From assembly GCA_019359765.1 (NCBI GenBank), contig JAHHGU010000031.1, forward strand, positions 1-54,616: a stretch of 54,616 bases of DNA, written 5' to 3'. The notes beneath the pieces were generated by a model that worked only from the letters and a program-made list of their open reading frames with translations, made no database searches and had not been told where the DNA came from. This stretch comes from Aphanothece sp. CMT-3BRIN-NPC111 (lineage in GTDB: Bacteria; Cyanobacteriota; Cyanobacteriia; Cyanobacteriales; JAHHGU01). The position numbers were made by a program, and so were the translations under genes. Position 1 is the stretch's first letter, and each line of letters starts with the position of its first letter. Below are positions 18,197 to 26,764 of this stretch, piece by piece.

Positions 18197-20139
18197 ATAT
18201 TAGATTTTCAACACTAACGCTCCAATGCAAACATTCAAAAGAAGTCATACAATTTTCTCCTCAAATATCCTTTTTTCATGGACAAATATCAGCAGGAAAA
18301 TCTTCCATAGTCCGACTTATTAATTTTTGTTTAGGGGGTAGTCTTGAAAATACTCCTGCAATTGCTAGTGAACTAGTTTCTGTAGAGCTTGCTACCCATA
18401 TTAATGAATATGAAGTACTATTTGAACGAGAAGCTCAGAAATCTAATCAGGTTCAGGTTAGTTGGAAAAACAACACTGATGTCAATGCTAGTGTTTTAGC
18501 TCCACTTCAAGAAACTGGACAACCTATCTGGGGTAGTAACATTTATAACTTAAGTGACCTAATATTTTATTTTCTTAATTTAACTCCACTAAAAGTTCAT
18601 AAAAGCAAAATAGATAGTCAATCTCTTTTAATACGATTAAGCTTTAGGGATATAATGTGGTATTGCTATCTAGATCAAGATAATCTTGACTCTTCATTTT
18701 ATAGAATGGAAGATCCATTTCGTAAGTTGAAAAGCCGCGATGTTATGCGGTTTGTGATGGGCTATTATAATGAGCACTTAAATAATTTAGAAATAAGATT
18801 AGCAGAAATTCAGCAGCAATTATTAGGAAAGCGCGAAGCTATAGTACAAATCAAAGAGTTTCTTAAACAGCTTAATTATGCTTCTGAATCGGAACTTTTT
18901 ATACAGAGAGACAGCGTTATAGGGCAATTAGCTTTAGCTCGTTCAGAACAATTAATGCTGCGGGAAGAGTATACAATAGAAACCCATTTTGCTGATGAGT
19001 TAAGAGAGCAGCTTCGTCATCTAAGTCAACAGCTTCATGATGAAAAACAAGCATTAATTGATTTAGAAGAGAGGATGAAAGAAGAGAGAGCTTTAAAAGC
19101 AGAGCTAGTTTCAGCAAAGTTTAAATTAGCCCAAGTAGAATCAGCTTCATCAATTTTATATGGAGTATTTTTTGAATGCTGCCCTGCTTGTAGAACACCT
19201 ACCAATGCTCCTAGCTATTCTGATAATCTATGTTACCTCTGTGGTAGATATCCACATCCAGTAGATAACCAATCTATAAACCAATCTGAGATTGTTAGAC
19301 TAGACCTTATTTCTCGAATAAATGAACTTGATGAATCTATAATTAGACACAGGAAAAGTTTTGATTTACAAGAACATATTGTCTATCGTATTCAACAAGA
19401 GAAGACTCGTTTAGATATACAACTTACAGAAGAACTTCGTTACTATGATTCTAATTTTTTAGCTCGTTTTAGAGAATTAGAAAGACGTATTGCCACTTAT
19501 GAAGAAAGGCTACGTGGTCTAGAACAAATAATAGAAATAACACGAACTATTTATGAAATGGAGAGAGCAATTGCTGAATTGAGAGTTGAAGAGGAACAAC
19601 TGGAACGTCAAATACAAGAAGAGAAAGGTAGCTTGAACAATGCAGAGCAGAATATAACTTCTCTGGAAAATAACTTTTTAGAAGCTTTATTAGCAGTAGG
19701 TGTTCCAGGCGTAGCAGATAATTATGAAGTTAATATTAATCGAAAAACATGGATTCCTTATATTTTACCTGCTGGAGATGCAGCTATTAAGTGGAGTTTT
19801 GATAACGCTGGTAGTGGCGGAAAAAAATCTTTATTTAAAGTATGCTATGCATTAGCATTGCACAAAACAGCATTAGACAATAATTTACCATTACCAAATT
19901 TTTTAATTATAGATACTCCTATGAAAAATATAGGAGAAGATGTCAATCAAAATATTTTTACATCTTTTTATAATTATTTATATAATCTTGCAGAAAATCC
20001 TCTCTCTACAACCCAGTTTATTATCATTGATAAAGAATATTTTCCGCCTACTTCTCATAATATAGATATCATCAATAGGTTTATGACTCCCACAGATGAG
20101 CAAGCTCCTCCTCTGATACGTTATTACCGTGGGGCATGA
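18193..20139 (+). CDS. ABC-three-component system ATPase (DUF3732, SMC/Rad50-like)
   Basis: A 648-residue ABC ATPase with split nucleotide-binding halves around a coiled coil. Walker A is GQISAGKSSIVRLINF (about residues 30-45). The C-terminal half has GSGGKKSLFKVCYALALH as signature and FLIIDTPMKNIGE as Walker B. Between them lie long Glu/Leu/Gln-rich coiled coils broken by two Cys pairs (CPAC and CYLC, about residues 331-354) that form a zinc hook or ribbon. This is the DUF3732-type ATPase of ABC-three-component conflict systems. It starts with GTG overlapping the previous stop. Confidence 0.82.
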   Translation: MNIRFSTLTLQCKHSKEVIQFSPQISFFHGQISAGKSSIVRLINFCLGGSLENTPAIASELVSVELATHINEYEVLFEREAQKSNQVQVSWKNNTDVNASVLAPLQETGQPIWGSNIYNLSDLIFYFLNLTPLKVHKSKIDSQSLLIRLSFRDIMWYCYLDQDNLDSSFYRMEDPFRKLKSRDVMRFVMGYYNEHLNNLEIRLAEIQQQLLGKREAIVQIKEFLKQLNYASESELFIQRDSVIGQLALARSEQLMLREEYTIETHFADELREQLRHLSQQLHDEKQALIDLEERMKEERALKAELVSAKFKLAQVESASSILYGVFFECCPACRTPTNAPSYSDNLCYLCGRYPHPVDNQSINQSEIVRLDLISRINELDESIIRHRKSFDLQEHIVYRIQQEKTRLDIQLTEELRYYDSNFLARFRELERRIATYEERLRGLEQIIEITRTIYEMERAIAELRVEEEQLERQIQEEKGSLNNAEQNITSLENNFLEALLAVGVPGVADNYEVNINRKTWIPYILPAGDAAIKWSFDNAGSGGKKSLFKVCYALALHKTALDNNLPLPNFLIIDTPMKNIGEDVNQNIFTSFYNYLYNLAENPLSTTQFIIIDKEYFPPTSHNIDIINRFMTPTDEQAPPLIRYYRGA

Positions 20140-20171
20140 TATCTTGGCAAAATAAAGTTATTTATGAAAGT

Positions 20172-20417
20172 TTATCTCAGCAAATTTTTCTGATATTTAT
20201 CTAGCTCTGCAAAATTTATAAAGCAACGGTGATACCATCTATCAGCCCACAACGCTGTAACCTTAAACATTGCTCCACAGTTGGGACATTCCGATAGCAA
20301 ACTGAGTTTGTGGCGATCACACGGTTCCATTAAACTATCGGTAATTTTCATCTTGAGCTTTGCCTCTTCCGAGAGTTCCGTGACAATGGCAGGAGCATCA
20401 GCATTATCTGCCGCCAT
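20172..20417 (-). pseudogene. C-terminal fragment of a type V-K CAST-like TniQ
   Basis: 81 codons remain. The last about 48 residues contain CDRHKLSLLSECPNCGAMF, then ALWADRWYHRC and FAELDKYQK. This order (C-x2-H, CPNC, ALW, HRC, FAE) matches, from memory, the C-terminus of the small TniQ of Cas12k CAST elements such as the Scytonema one. The N-terminal two thirds of TniQ are gone; the first about 32 codons have no visible relation to it. The fragment ends 40 bases from ccaA, so an adjacent deletion probably removed tniQ's start and tnsB/tnsC. It is on the opposite strand to the defence operon. Confidence 0.68.
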
Positions 20418-20457
20418 ATTGTAACAAGCGATCGCGGGTGCGATCGCTGCGTTTCAC

Positions 20458-21270
20458 CTAATTTGCTCCTCGATAAATCCGCTGCACCTGTTCAGGAGAA
20501 AGTCGTGCCATGGGAAACCGCTCACTGACACTCGGGGTGAGGTCAGATAAAGGTTGAACCTCGTGAAGCTGATTGTTACCAGGATGGATTGTCACACTGC
20601 AATTGGGAAAGTGATCTAGCAGCATCTCATCAGTCTCAGATTCTGCAATCTGGCTTTTAGGTAACACATAAGCGTGTTTCTGCGGATCGTATGCTAAAAC
20701 TTCTCCTGTCTCAATGTGATAAATCCAAGCATAAATGCTCAGTTGCTTCTGGTATAGCCTAGAGTGAATCACTGGATACGTCCGCAAATTCTCAATTTGG
20801 GTGAGTACATTTTCCGCCGTCATAATTTCCAGCAGTTCTTCTCCGTTGTACTCACTGTAGTGGTCATTAACCAGCCTTCGGGTTGCCTCTGCATATTTGA
20901 GCCAATCATACACGAGCGGCATTTCTCCCTGAAGCCCGTGTAACTTCATTAACCCTTTCATTGCACCGCAATGAGAGTGCCCGCAGATAATAATTTGCCG
21001 AATATCTAAGGCTTCAATAGCATATTCAATCGTGGCACCTTCACCGCCATTGGTTGCACCATAAGGGGGAATGATGTTGCCAGCATTGCGGATAACAAAC
21101 AATTCACCCAACTGGGCTTGCGTAATCAGGTTTGGATCTACACGCGAATCGGAACAGGTAATAAACAACACCCTGGGTTTTTGACCCTGAGAAAGTTGTT
21201 CAAACAGCTGTTGATGCGTATTAAAGTAGCTAGCCTTGAATTCACGCAGACCTTTAATTAATTTCTTCAT
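20458..21270 (-). CDS. ccaA: Beta-carbonic anhydrase, carboxysomal CcaA/IcfA type
   Basis: Interconverts bicarbonate and CO2; in beta-carboxysomes it supplies CO2 to Rubisco. The 270-residue protein starts MKKLIKGLREFKASYF. Zinc ligands are C39 (in CSDSR), H98 and C101 (in GHSHCG), with the D41/R43 dyad. The C-terminal extension and the final RIYRGAN are typical of CcaA and absent from short carbonic anhydrases. The frame runs on to 21426, but the extra 52 codons include the end of the IS element, so ATG 21270 is the start. A transposon sits about 110 bases upstream and probably separates the gene from its original promoter. Confidence 0.92.
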   Translation of the reverse strand: MKKLIKGLREFKASYFNTHQQLFEQLSQGQKPRVLFITCSDSRVDPNLITQAQLGELFVIRNAGNIIPPYGATNGGEGATIEYAIEALDIRQIIICGHSHCGAMKGLMKLHGLQGEMPLVYDWLKYAEATRRLVNDHYSEYNGEELLEIMTAENVLTQIENLRTYPVIHSRLYQKQLSIYAWIYHIETGEVLAYDPQKHAYVLPKSQIAESETDEMLLDHFPNCSVTIHPGNNQLHEVQPLSDLTPSVSERFPMARLSPEQVQRIYRGAN

Positions 21271-21422
21271 CACCAAGTTCCACAGATACTTGTGGGTTAA
21301 ATGCACCGAATTGGGGGAAGTGGGTTGAGAGCGCTTAAATGCATCCCAATGTGTCCGCCTTCTGGTTCTAGGGTGACATCCTCCTGCGCTAAATCGAATA
21401 TTATAGCGCAGGCTTCCCGACC

Positions 21423-22715
21423 TCACGATTGGGCATTCCTAGTTTTTCTCTTGCGAGGTTTCGCCTCTGACCTAGATGGAGTTTCCCCCACCTCCGGCAG
21501 ACCGACTGCATAGGCGTTTTCTCTTCCCCAGAGTCCCTGGGTACTCAGTTCTAGACCGCGCAACCGAATGACTTCTGATGCTGCGTGGTCTCTATCTGTT
21601 TCATAGCCACATTCAGCACATCTATGTATTCGCTCAGAAAGGTCTTTCTTGCCCGTATGTGTTCCGCATTTAGGGCAGGTTTGGGACGTGCCATCTGGAT
21701 TGACACGGGCAAAGTAGATTTGATGTTTCTTGGCTACCCATTCGAGCAAATTGAGAAACTGACCGAAAGCAGCATCAAGCGTATGTTTCCTCAACATCCC
21801 TCTAGACATCGCTTTGAGGTTCAAGTCTTCAACAAACACCATCCCAATACCTTCTTTGGAGCACAGATGGTTAGCCAATTTGAACTGCCAATCCTTCCGT
21901 TCGCGAAGCGTCTCCGAAGGAGAAACACTAGCGATGTGGTTGTGGAACCTGGCAACCTTGATTCGAGCCTTCTCGCGGTTTAATGACCCCTTTTTCGTTC
22001 TGGCATAGTTGCGTTGCAGCAATTGGAGCTTGCGGTACAACGACACCAGGAATCGAGGTCTAGCGATGAACTCTTTATCAGAGGTTGTCAAAAACTTGGA
22101 CAATCCCAAATCGATACCGATGGCATCTCCATGAGGTTGAGCATCAGGTATCGATATGTCGGACTCAATGGTGACTACCACTTCCCACCTATTCGCCTTC
22201 CTTAACACCCTTGCTTGTTTGACCACAAACCCTTGCGGGATGGGTCGATGCAAGTTGATAGGTATCTTCCCTACCTTGGGAAGGCTGATCTGCCAACCCG
22301 TAATTGGGTTGGTTTTGAACTGAGGAAACAGCATGGACTTCATTTGTCCAAACTTCTTAAAGCGTGGAAAGCCAAAACCCCTTTCTTGGAAGTAGTTCCA
22401 AGCATCATGCAATCTGCGAATCGTAGTTTGCAATACTTGAGAGGGGGCTTCACCCAATAATGGGTACTCTTTCTTCGCTAAAGGAAGTGCGTTCTGTTGG
22501 TTGTAATAGGTAGGAAAGGGCTTGTCGCACCGAACAATATACTCTCGTTCCAACGAACAATAGTCCAAACTACATTTACGCGAATTCACCCAATCTTTGA
22601 TTTCTCGTAAACCATAGTTATACACGTTGCGAGATATCTCCAGCCAATGAAGCATTGTTTGCTCTTGGTTGGCATCAGGATAAATTCGGTAGCAATAGTT
22701 CATTATCAATGCCAT
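21423..22715 (-). CDS. tnpB: TnpB RNA-guided endonuclease (OrfB)
   Basis: A 430-residue TnpB. The RuvC active-site triad looks intact: Asp in IGIDLGLSKF, Glu in VFVEDLNLKAMSR and Asp in YETDRDHAASEV. The zinc finger CPKCGTHTG...CAECG is complete. The C-terminus is Arg/Lys-rich (KPRKRKTRN). TnpB proteins cut DNA guided by an RNA from the element's right end, helping retain the element. ATG 22703 (MNYCYRIYP) is an equally good start. Between the Glu and Asp regions the segment VSPSETLRE comes from a repeat inserted in frame (see 21898-21930). Confidence 0.92.
   Translation of the reverse strand: MALIMNYCYRIYPDANQEQTMLHWLEISRNVYNYGLREIKDWVNSRKCSLDYCSLEREYIVRCDKPFPTYYNQQNALPLAKKEYPLLGEAPSQVLQTTIRRLHDAWNYFQERGFGFPRFKKFGQMKSMLFPQFKTNPITGWQISLPKVGKIPINLHRPIPQGFVVKQARVLRKANRWEVVVTIESDISIPDAQPHGDAIGIDLGLSKFLTTSDKEFIARPRFLVSLYRKLQLLQRNYARTKKGSLNREKARIKVARFHNHIASVSPSETLRERKDWQFKLANHLCSKEGIGMVFVEDLNLKAMSRGMLRKHTLDAAFGQFLNLLEWVAKKHQIYFARVNPDGTSQTCPKCGTHTGKKDLSERIHRCAECGYETDRDHAASEVIRLRGLELSTQGLWGRENAYAVGLPEVGETPSRSEAKPRKRKTRNAQS
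21898..21930. repeat. Palindromic repeat inserted in frame inside tnpB
   Basis: CGTTCGCGAAGCGTCTCCGA then AGGAGAAAC is a repeat common in cyanobacterial genomes, often found inside reading frames, where it encodes PSETLRE-like peptides. Here, read on the minus strand, it adds VSPSETLRER between IAS and KDWQFKL, where related TnpB proteins normally continue directly. The frame is kept. Confidence 0.6.
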
Positions 22716-22936
22716 GCCGACAATTCTAACACGAATTAATCATGCTATAAACTTAAGTGAATTGCTAATTTTACCGGGATTGACCGGATAAAATTAGCAC
22801 GGGGGAGTCCATGTATCTCGGCGCTAAATCGAAGATTATAGCGCGGGACTTATAGCTCCGCCAAACCACTCAAAAAGTTAAACCAGACGGGCGCATCAAA
22901 ACGGAAGTGCGTGGAGGTTAGGCGTTACATAAGCAC

Positions 22937-23782
22937 CTATAGCATTTCTAAGGGAGCAGGCTTAGTGGGTGGTGGGAAGGCAGAATCCAGGGTATTTAAT
23001 TCTTCAGTGCTGAGTTTCAAATCTAGAGCAGCAAGATTCTGTTCTACATGGTCAACTCGGCTCGATTTCGGAATCACAATTATATTTTCCTGATGTAATA
23101 ACCAGGCTAGAGCCACTTGAGCCATAGTGACTCCTCGCTGTTGGGCAATCGACTGAAGCGTTGGATTTCTCAACAGGCGACCTTGCTCAATGGGAGAATA
23201 CGCCATGATGGGGATACCTCGTTGTCGGCACCAAGGCAGCAAATCCCACTCAGCCCCCCGTCGCATCAGGTTGTAGAGGATTTGATTGGTGGCAATCGCT
23301 TTCCCACCCTTCAATTGGCTAGCTTCCTCCATATCCTGAACATCAAAGTTGCTTACACCATAGCTGCGAATTTTACCCGCTTGCTGAAGCGTCTGAAATG
23401 CTAAGAGTGTTTCCACCAGTGGAATGGAACCGCGCCAGTGCAGCAGGTAAAGGTCAATATAGTCAGTTTTGAGCCGTTTCAAGCTGCGTTCACAGGCAGC
23501 GATCGCACCTTTGCCTGAAGCGTTGTGAGGATAAACCTTGCTGACTAAAAATACTTCCGAACGGCGATTGGCAATAGCTTGGGCGATGACTTCTTCTGCA
23601 CCGCCTTCGCCGTACATTTCGGCAGTGTCAATCAAAGAAAGACCCATATCGAGTCCGTAGCGTAAGGCACAAATTTCATCTTGGCGCTGTTTGGTGTTTT
23701 CTCCCATCCGCCAGGTGCCCATACCGAGTACTGGAATGACTTGTCCAGAGGGTAGACGAAGGTTACGCACGGCAGTCTCCAT
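22937..23782 (-). CDS. Aldo/keto reductase
   Basis: A 281-residue NADPH-dependent oxidoreductase with a TIM-barrel fold. The catalytic tetrad is visible: Asp and Tyr in LIDTAEMYGEGGAEE, Lys in FLVSKVYP and His in YLLHWRGS. The NADPH-binding IPKSSRVDHVEQNL is near the C-terminus. ATG 23782 (METAVRNLRLPSGQVIP) matches the family start; the frame is open to 23842. The substrate is unknown. It is divergent from the zinc alcohol dehydrogenase gene. Confidence 0.9.
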   Translation of the reverse strand: METAVRNLRLPSGQVIPVLGMGTWRMGENTKQRQDEICALRYGLDMGLSLIDTAEMYGEGGAEEVIAQAIANRRSEVFLVSKVYPHNASGKGAIAACERSLKRLKTDYIDLYLLHWRGSIPLVETLLAFQTLQQAGKIRSYGVSNFDVQDMEEASQLKGGKAIATNQILYNLMRRGAEWDLLPWCRQRGIPIMAYSPIEQGRLLRNPTLQSIAQQRGVTMAQVALAWLLHQENIIVIPKSSRVDHVEQNLAALDLKLSTEELNTLDSAFPPPTKPAPLEML

Positions 23783-23985
23783 CGATTCAACTTTCAACTG
23801 ATTGTCGCGATCGCATTTCTTGCTGAGGCATGAGTATCGCATTGAGCGTGCGGCAAAGCACGGTATCTGTGTTGGCAGGAAAATAAACTATTTTTCTTTT
23901 TTATATAGCAATCCTAGTACGATTGAGTACCGTCTATGTGATGAATCACATATGAGGAACGACTACATTAATCAGGGAATTATCT

Positions 23986-25050
23986 GTGATAAATACTTTT
24001 GGATACGCTGCTCAAAGTGCGATCGCACCCTTGGGTTTGTTCAACTTCGAGCGGCGTGAACCAGGCTCACACGACGTACAGATCGAAATTCTCTACTGCG
24101 GAGTGTGCCACTCCGACTTGCACATCGCCCGTAACGAGTGGAAAAGTACAACTTACCCAGTCGTCCCTGGACACGAAATCGTCGGGCGCGTGACCAAGGT
24201 TGGCAATGAGGTAAAGACCTTCCAAGTTGGCGATCTTGCCGGTGTTGGCTGTATGGTTGATTCCTGCCGTACTTGCCCCAGTTGCCGCGAGGGTTTTGAG
24301 CAGTTCTGTGATAGCAAAATTATTTTCACCTACAACAGTCCAGAAAAGCAAACTGGGAAGATGACCTACGGCGGGTACTCCAACGGGATTGTTGTGGACG
24401 AGAACTACATACTCCGCGTATCAGAAAAGCTTGACCTTGCCGCTGTCGCCCCGCTACTGTGCGCGGGTATCACAACTTATTCGCCGCTACGCCATTGGCA
24501 GGTGAAAAAGGGCGACAAAGTTGGTATCGTCGGCTTAGGCGGTTTAGGACACATGGGGGTGAAGTTTGCCCATGCCTTTGGTGCTCATACGGTGTTGTTC
24601 ACCACTTCACCTGATAAGACAGAAGACGCTTTGCGCCTTGGTGCTGACGAGGTGGTGGTGTCAAAGAACCAAGAGGAGATGAAGAAGCACCTCAACAGCT
24701 TCAACTTCATCCTGAACACTGTAGCAGCACCACACAATCTAGACGCATACACCGAGCTGCTCAAGCGCGACGGCGTGATGTGTTTAGTAGGGCTACCAGA
24801 CCGTCCGCATCCCTCGCCAAGCATCGGCAACCTCATCTTCAAGCGCCGTCAGCTAGTCGGTTCGTTGATTGGCGGAATTCAGGAGACGCAGGAAATGCTT
24901 GATTTTTGCGCCGATCATAACATTGTTGCAGACATCGAAATAATTCCGATTCAAAATATCAACGCAGCATACGAGCGCATGATCAAAAGCGACGTTAAGT
25001 ACCGTTTCGTGATCGACATGGCATCACTAAAGCAAGAAGGTTGTTCCTAG
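23986..25050 (+). CDS. Zinc-dependent NAD(P) alcohol dehydrogenase (YahK/cinnamyl-alcohol-dehydrogenase type)
   Basis: A 354-residue medium-chain dehydrogenase that reduces aldehydes. The catalytic zinc site is CGVCHSDLH with GHEIVGRV. The structural zinc cysteines are CRTCPSCREGFEQFC. The nucleotide-binding motif is GLGGLGHMGVKFA. The GTG start at 23986 gives MINTFGYAAQSAIAPL, the normal start of this subfamily. It is monocistronic. A physiological substrate cannot be read from sequence. Confidence 0.93.
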   Translation: MINTFGYAAQSAIAPLGLFNFERREPGSHDVQIEILYCGVCHSDLHIARNEWKSTTYPVVPGHEIVGRVTKVGNEVKTFQVGDLAGVGCMVDSCRTCPSCREGFEQFCDSKIIFTYNSPEKQTGKMTYGGYSNGIVVDENYILRVSEKLDLAAVAPLLCAGITTYSPLRHWQVKKGDKVGIVGLGGLGHMGVKFAHAFGAHTVLFTTSPDKTEDALRLGADEVVVSKNQEEMKKHLNSFNFILNTVAAPHNLDAYTELLKRDGVMCLVGLPDRPHPSPSIGNLIFKRRQLVGSLIGGIQETQEMLDFCADHNIVADIEIIPIQNINAAYERMIKSDVKYRFVIDMASLKQEGCS

Positions 25051-25919
25051 AGCATCAAGGTACGAAATTCGGGTTTGAGATAGCAATCCTTCAGTTAGCT
25101 ATTAGCAATTAGCTTTTAGCAAACATACCGTTATCGCAGTAGTTGTGGGTGCATGGGTGTGGGGTCGATTGTCAAGCACCAAAGCAGGCAACTGCTATAC
25201 TTCCCTTTTTGAACAACCCGCGCAATGCTTTGTATATAACTTCCGCCGGAACGTCTCTACAACTAGAAGTAAAAAAGAGGGTTATAGGAGCGGATTTGGT
25301 ATCAGTCACCAATCGCGAAAGCCCCTAGGGAGAGGATTTTGATTTGTGGCTCACTACGATTGGTTACTTGTTGCGCGATGCCAAGTTGACCAGTTAGGCT
25401 TTAACAATTTAATTGGATAAACTGAAAATATGTTAACTCAGATTCAAGTATCTTTTGGGCTATTTTTATTACAATTAAACGCTTATGCGTAACGTAAAAC
25501 GTCTAATTTTAGGTTTGAAAACCCCAACTTTACCAATCCTTATCCACTATCGATGTGCGTAATCCTAGAAGTATTTCCCAAAATGGCTGCTTTGTTTTTA
25601 TACTCACTTCTTATTTTAACAGGATATAAGTCTTTAGATATAGCTATATATCAAACCTGACTGTCCCAAGGAAGGATGAGATAAGACTTTTAATATCTCT
25701 ATGATTAATTCGCTAGCCAATGCTGCAAGTTGACTGCATAAAATTGATTTTGATGCCGATAGGATTGTCGATAAACAAATCTTGCATAGCTATTTCCACA
25801 AGTAGCTCCCTGGAGGTTCCTAGACAACACAACATATCTTCGCTCAGTCAACTCAAGTCAAACTTTTTTTTGAGTATTAAGAACTCGCAAGAATCTAGAA
25901 GATAAGAGGAACCGTAACA
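25051..25919. other. 870-base gap upstream of the repeat protein gene
   Basis: No gene can be supported; reading frames here are short and lack family features. The left part has TTAGCTATTAGCAATTAGCT repeats (about 25090-25120) and a half copy of the GAGACGTTCC palindrome at 25241-25260. The right part is AT-rich and should contain the promoter and long leader of the gene at 25920. Confidence 0.45.
25241..25260. repeat. Half copy of the GTAGAGACGTTCC palindrome
   Basis: TTCCGCCGGAACGTCTCTAC is the right half plus centre of the palindrome seen at 10989, 12055 and 26829; the left outer arm is missing. Confidence 0.75.
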
Positions 25920-26714
25920 ATGAAGCCTTCTAATTTATCCAAAACTTTTTGGGCTGGTGTCTTTGCCATAAGCTTTGCTGGTGTGCCGTTGGCTCTGTCT
26001 GCTTCGGCTCAAACCGGCACGACTGGTAGCACGACTGGCACGACTGGTACGACTGGTGGTACGACTGGTGGCACAACTACAGGAACTGGCGCTACTGGCA
26101 CGACTGGTACGACTGGCACGACTGGTGGTACGACTGGTGGCACAACTACAGGAACTGACGCTACTGGCACGACTGGTGGTACGACTGGTGGCACAACTAC
26201 AGGAACTGACGCTACTGGCACGACTGGCACGACTGGTGGCACAACTACAGGAACTGGCGCTGCTGGCACGACTGGTACGACTGGCACGACTGGGACGACT
26301 GGGACGACTGGGACGACTGGGACGACTGGGACGACTGGGACGACTGGCACAACTGGCACAACTGGCACGACTGGTACGACTGGCACAACTGGCACAACTG
26401 GTACAACTGGCACAACTGGTACAACTGGTACAACTGGTACAACTGGTACAACTGGTACAACTGGTACAACTGGTACGACTGGCACAACTGGCACGACTGG
26501 CACGACTGGTACGACTGGCACAATTACAGAAACTACCACTACAACACAGACTTCTCCCACTACTTCTCCCACTACAGGAACCACTACTACTTACCAAGCA
26601 ACTAGCTCTGAGGAAGGCGAGCGCCATTCTAACTGGGGGTGGTTAGGTTTACTGGGTCTAATCGGCTTAGCTAATCTATTCCGCAAGCCTCAAGAACCCG
26701 CCGGTTACTCTTAG
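25920..26714 (+). CDS. Secreted Gly-Thr-Thr (collagen-like) repeat protein with WGxxG-type C-terminus
   Basis: A 264-residue protein. Residues 1-30 are a signal peptide ([20 protein letters not shown], cleavage probably after ASAQ). Residues about 32-205 are almost only Gly and Thr (with a few Ala/Asp) in a Gly-Thr-Thr triplet pattern that obeys the Gly-X-Y rule of collagen. A Thr/Pro/Ser stretch follows. The C-terminus [19 protein letters not shown] is a WGxxG-type hydrophobic segment with basic end, probably a membrane or sorting anchor. The RBS AGAGGA is well placed before ATG. The protein is probably surface-exposed and Thr-glycosylated; the function is unknown. Confidence 0.8.
   Translation: MKPSNLSKTFWAGVFAISFAGVPLALSASAQTGTTGSTTGTTGTTGGTTGGTTTGTGATGTTGTTGTTGGTTGGTTTGTDATGTTGGTTGGTTTGTDATGTTGTTGGTTTGTGAAGTTGTTGTTGTTGTTGTTGTTGTTGTTGTTGTTGTTGTTGTTGTTGTTGTTGTTGTTGTTGTTGTTGTTGTTGTTGTTGTTGTTGTITETTTTTQTSPTTSPTTGTTTTYQATSSEEGERHSNWGWLGLLGLIGLANLFRKPQEPAGYS
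26014..26520. repeat. Imperfect 9-base tandem repeat array (ACTGGYACR)n
   Basis: The whole repeat domain of the gene is built from 9-base units encoding Thr-Gly-Thr, with short interruptions encoding GTTTGTGA or GTTTGTDA. Runs of identical units (for example ACTGGGACG from about 26290 and ACTGGTACA from about 26400) suggest recent slippage. Confidence 0.9.
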
Positions 26715-26764
26715 GCTGGTGCGTTGAACATTCTCTTTCTTAGGAGAGTGGAGAATCAAGGCCA

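Larger units (their letters stand above)
21383..22850 (-). mobile_element. IS200/IS605-type element carrying only tnpB
   Basis: Near-identical imperfect palindromes lie at both sides of tnpB: GCGCTAAATCGAATATTATA then GCGC at 21386-21409, and GCGCTAAATCGAAGATTATA then GCGC at 22821-22844. These are the subterminal hairpins (right and left end) of the single-strand transposition family. No tnpA is present, so movement would depend on a TnpA elsewhere. Exact boundaries are approximate because this family makes no target duplication. The stretch between the tnpB stop and the right-end hairpin should contain the guide (omega) RNA end. Confidence 0.8.

Noticed and set aside
21271..21426. N-terminal extension of ccaA by 52 residues
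   Set aside because: It is translated from the transposon end and intergenic DNA; the family start MKKLIKGL is at 21270.
25935..26646. Long frames antisense or shifted within the Gly-Thr-Thr repeat gene
   Set aside because: They arise from the 9-base periodicity, which keeps several frames open; only the plus frame at 25920 has a signal peptide, an RBS and a sensible C-terminus.
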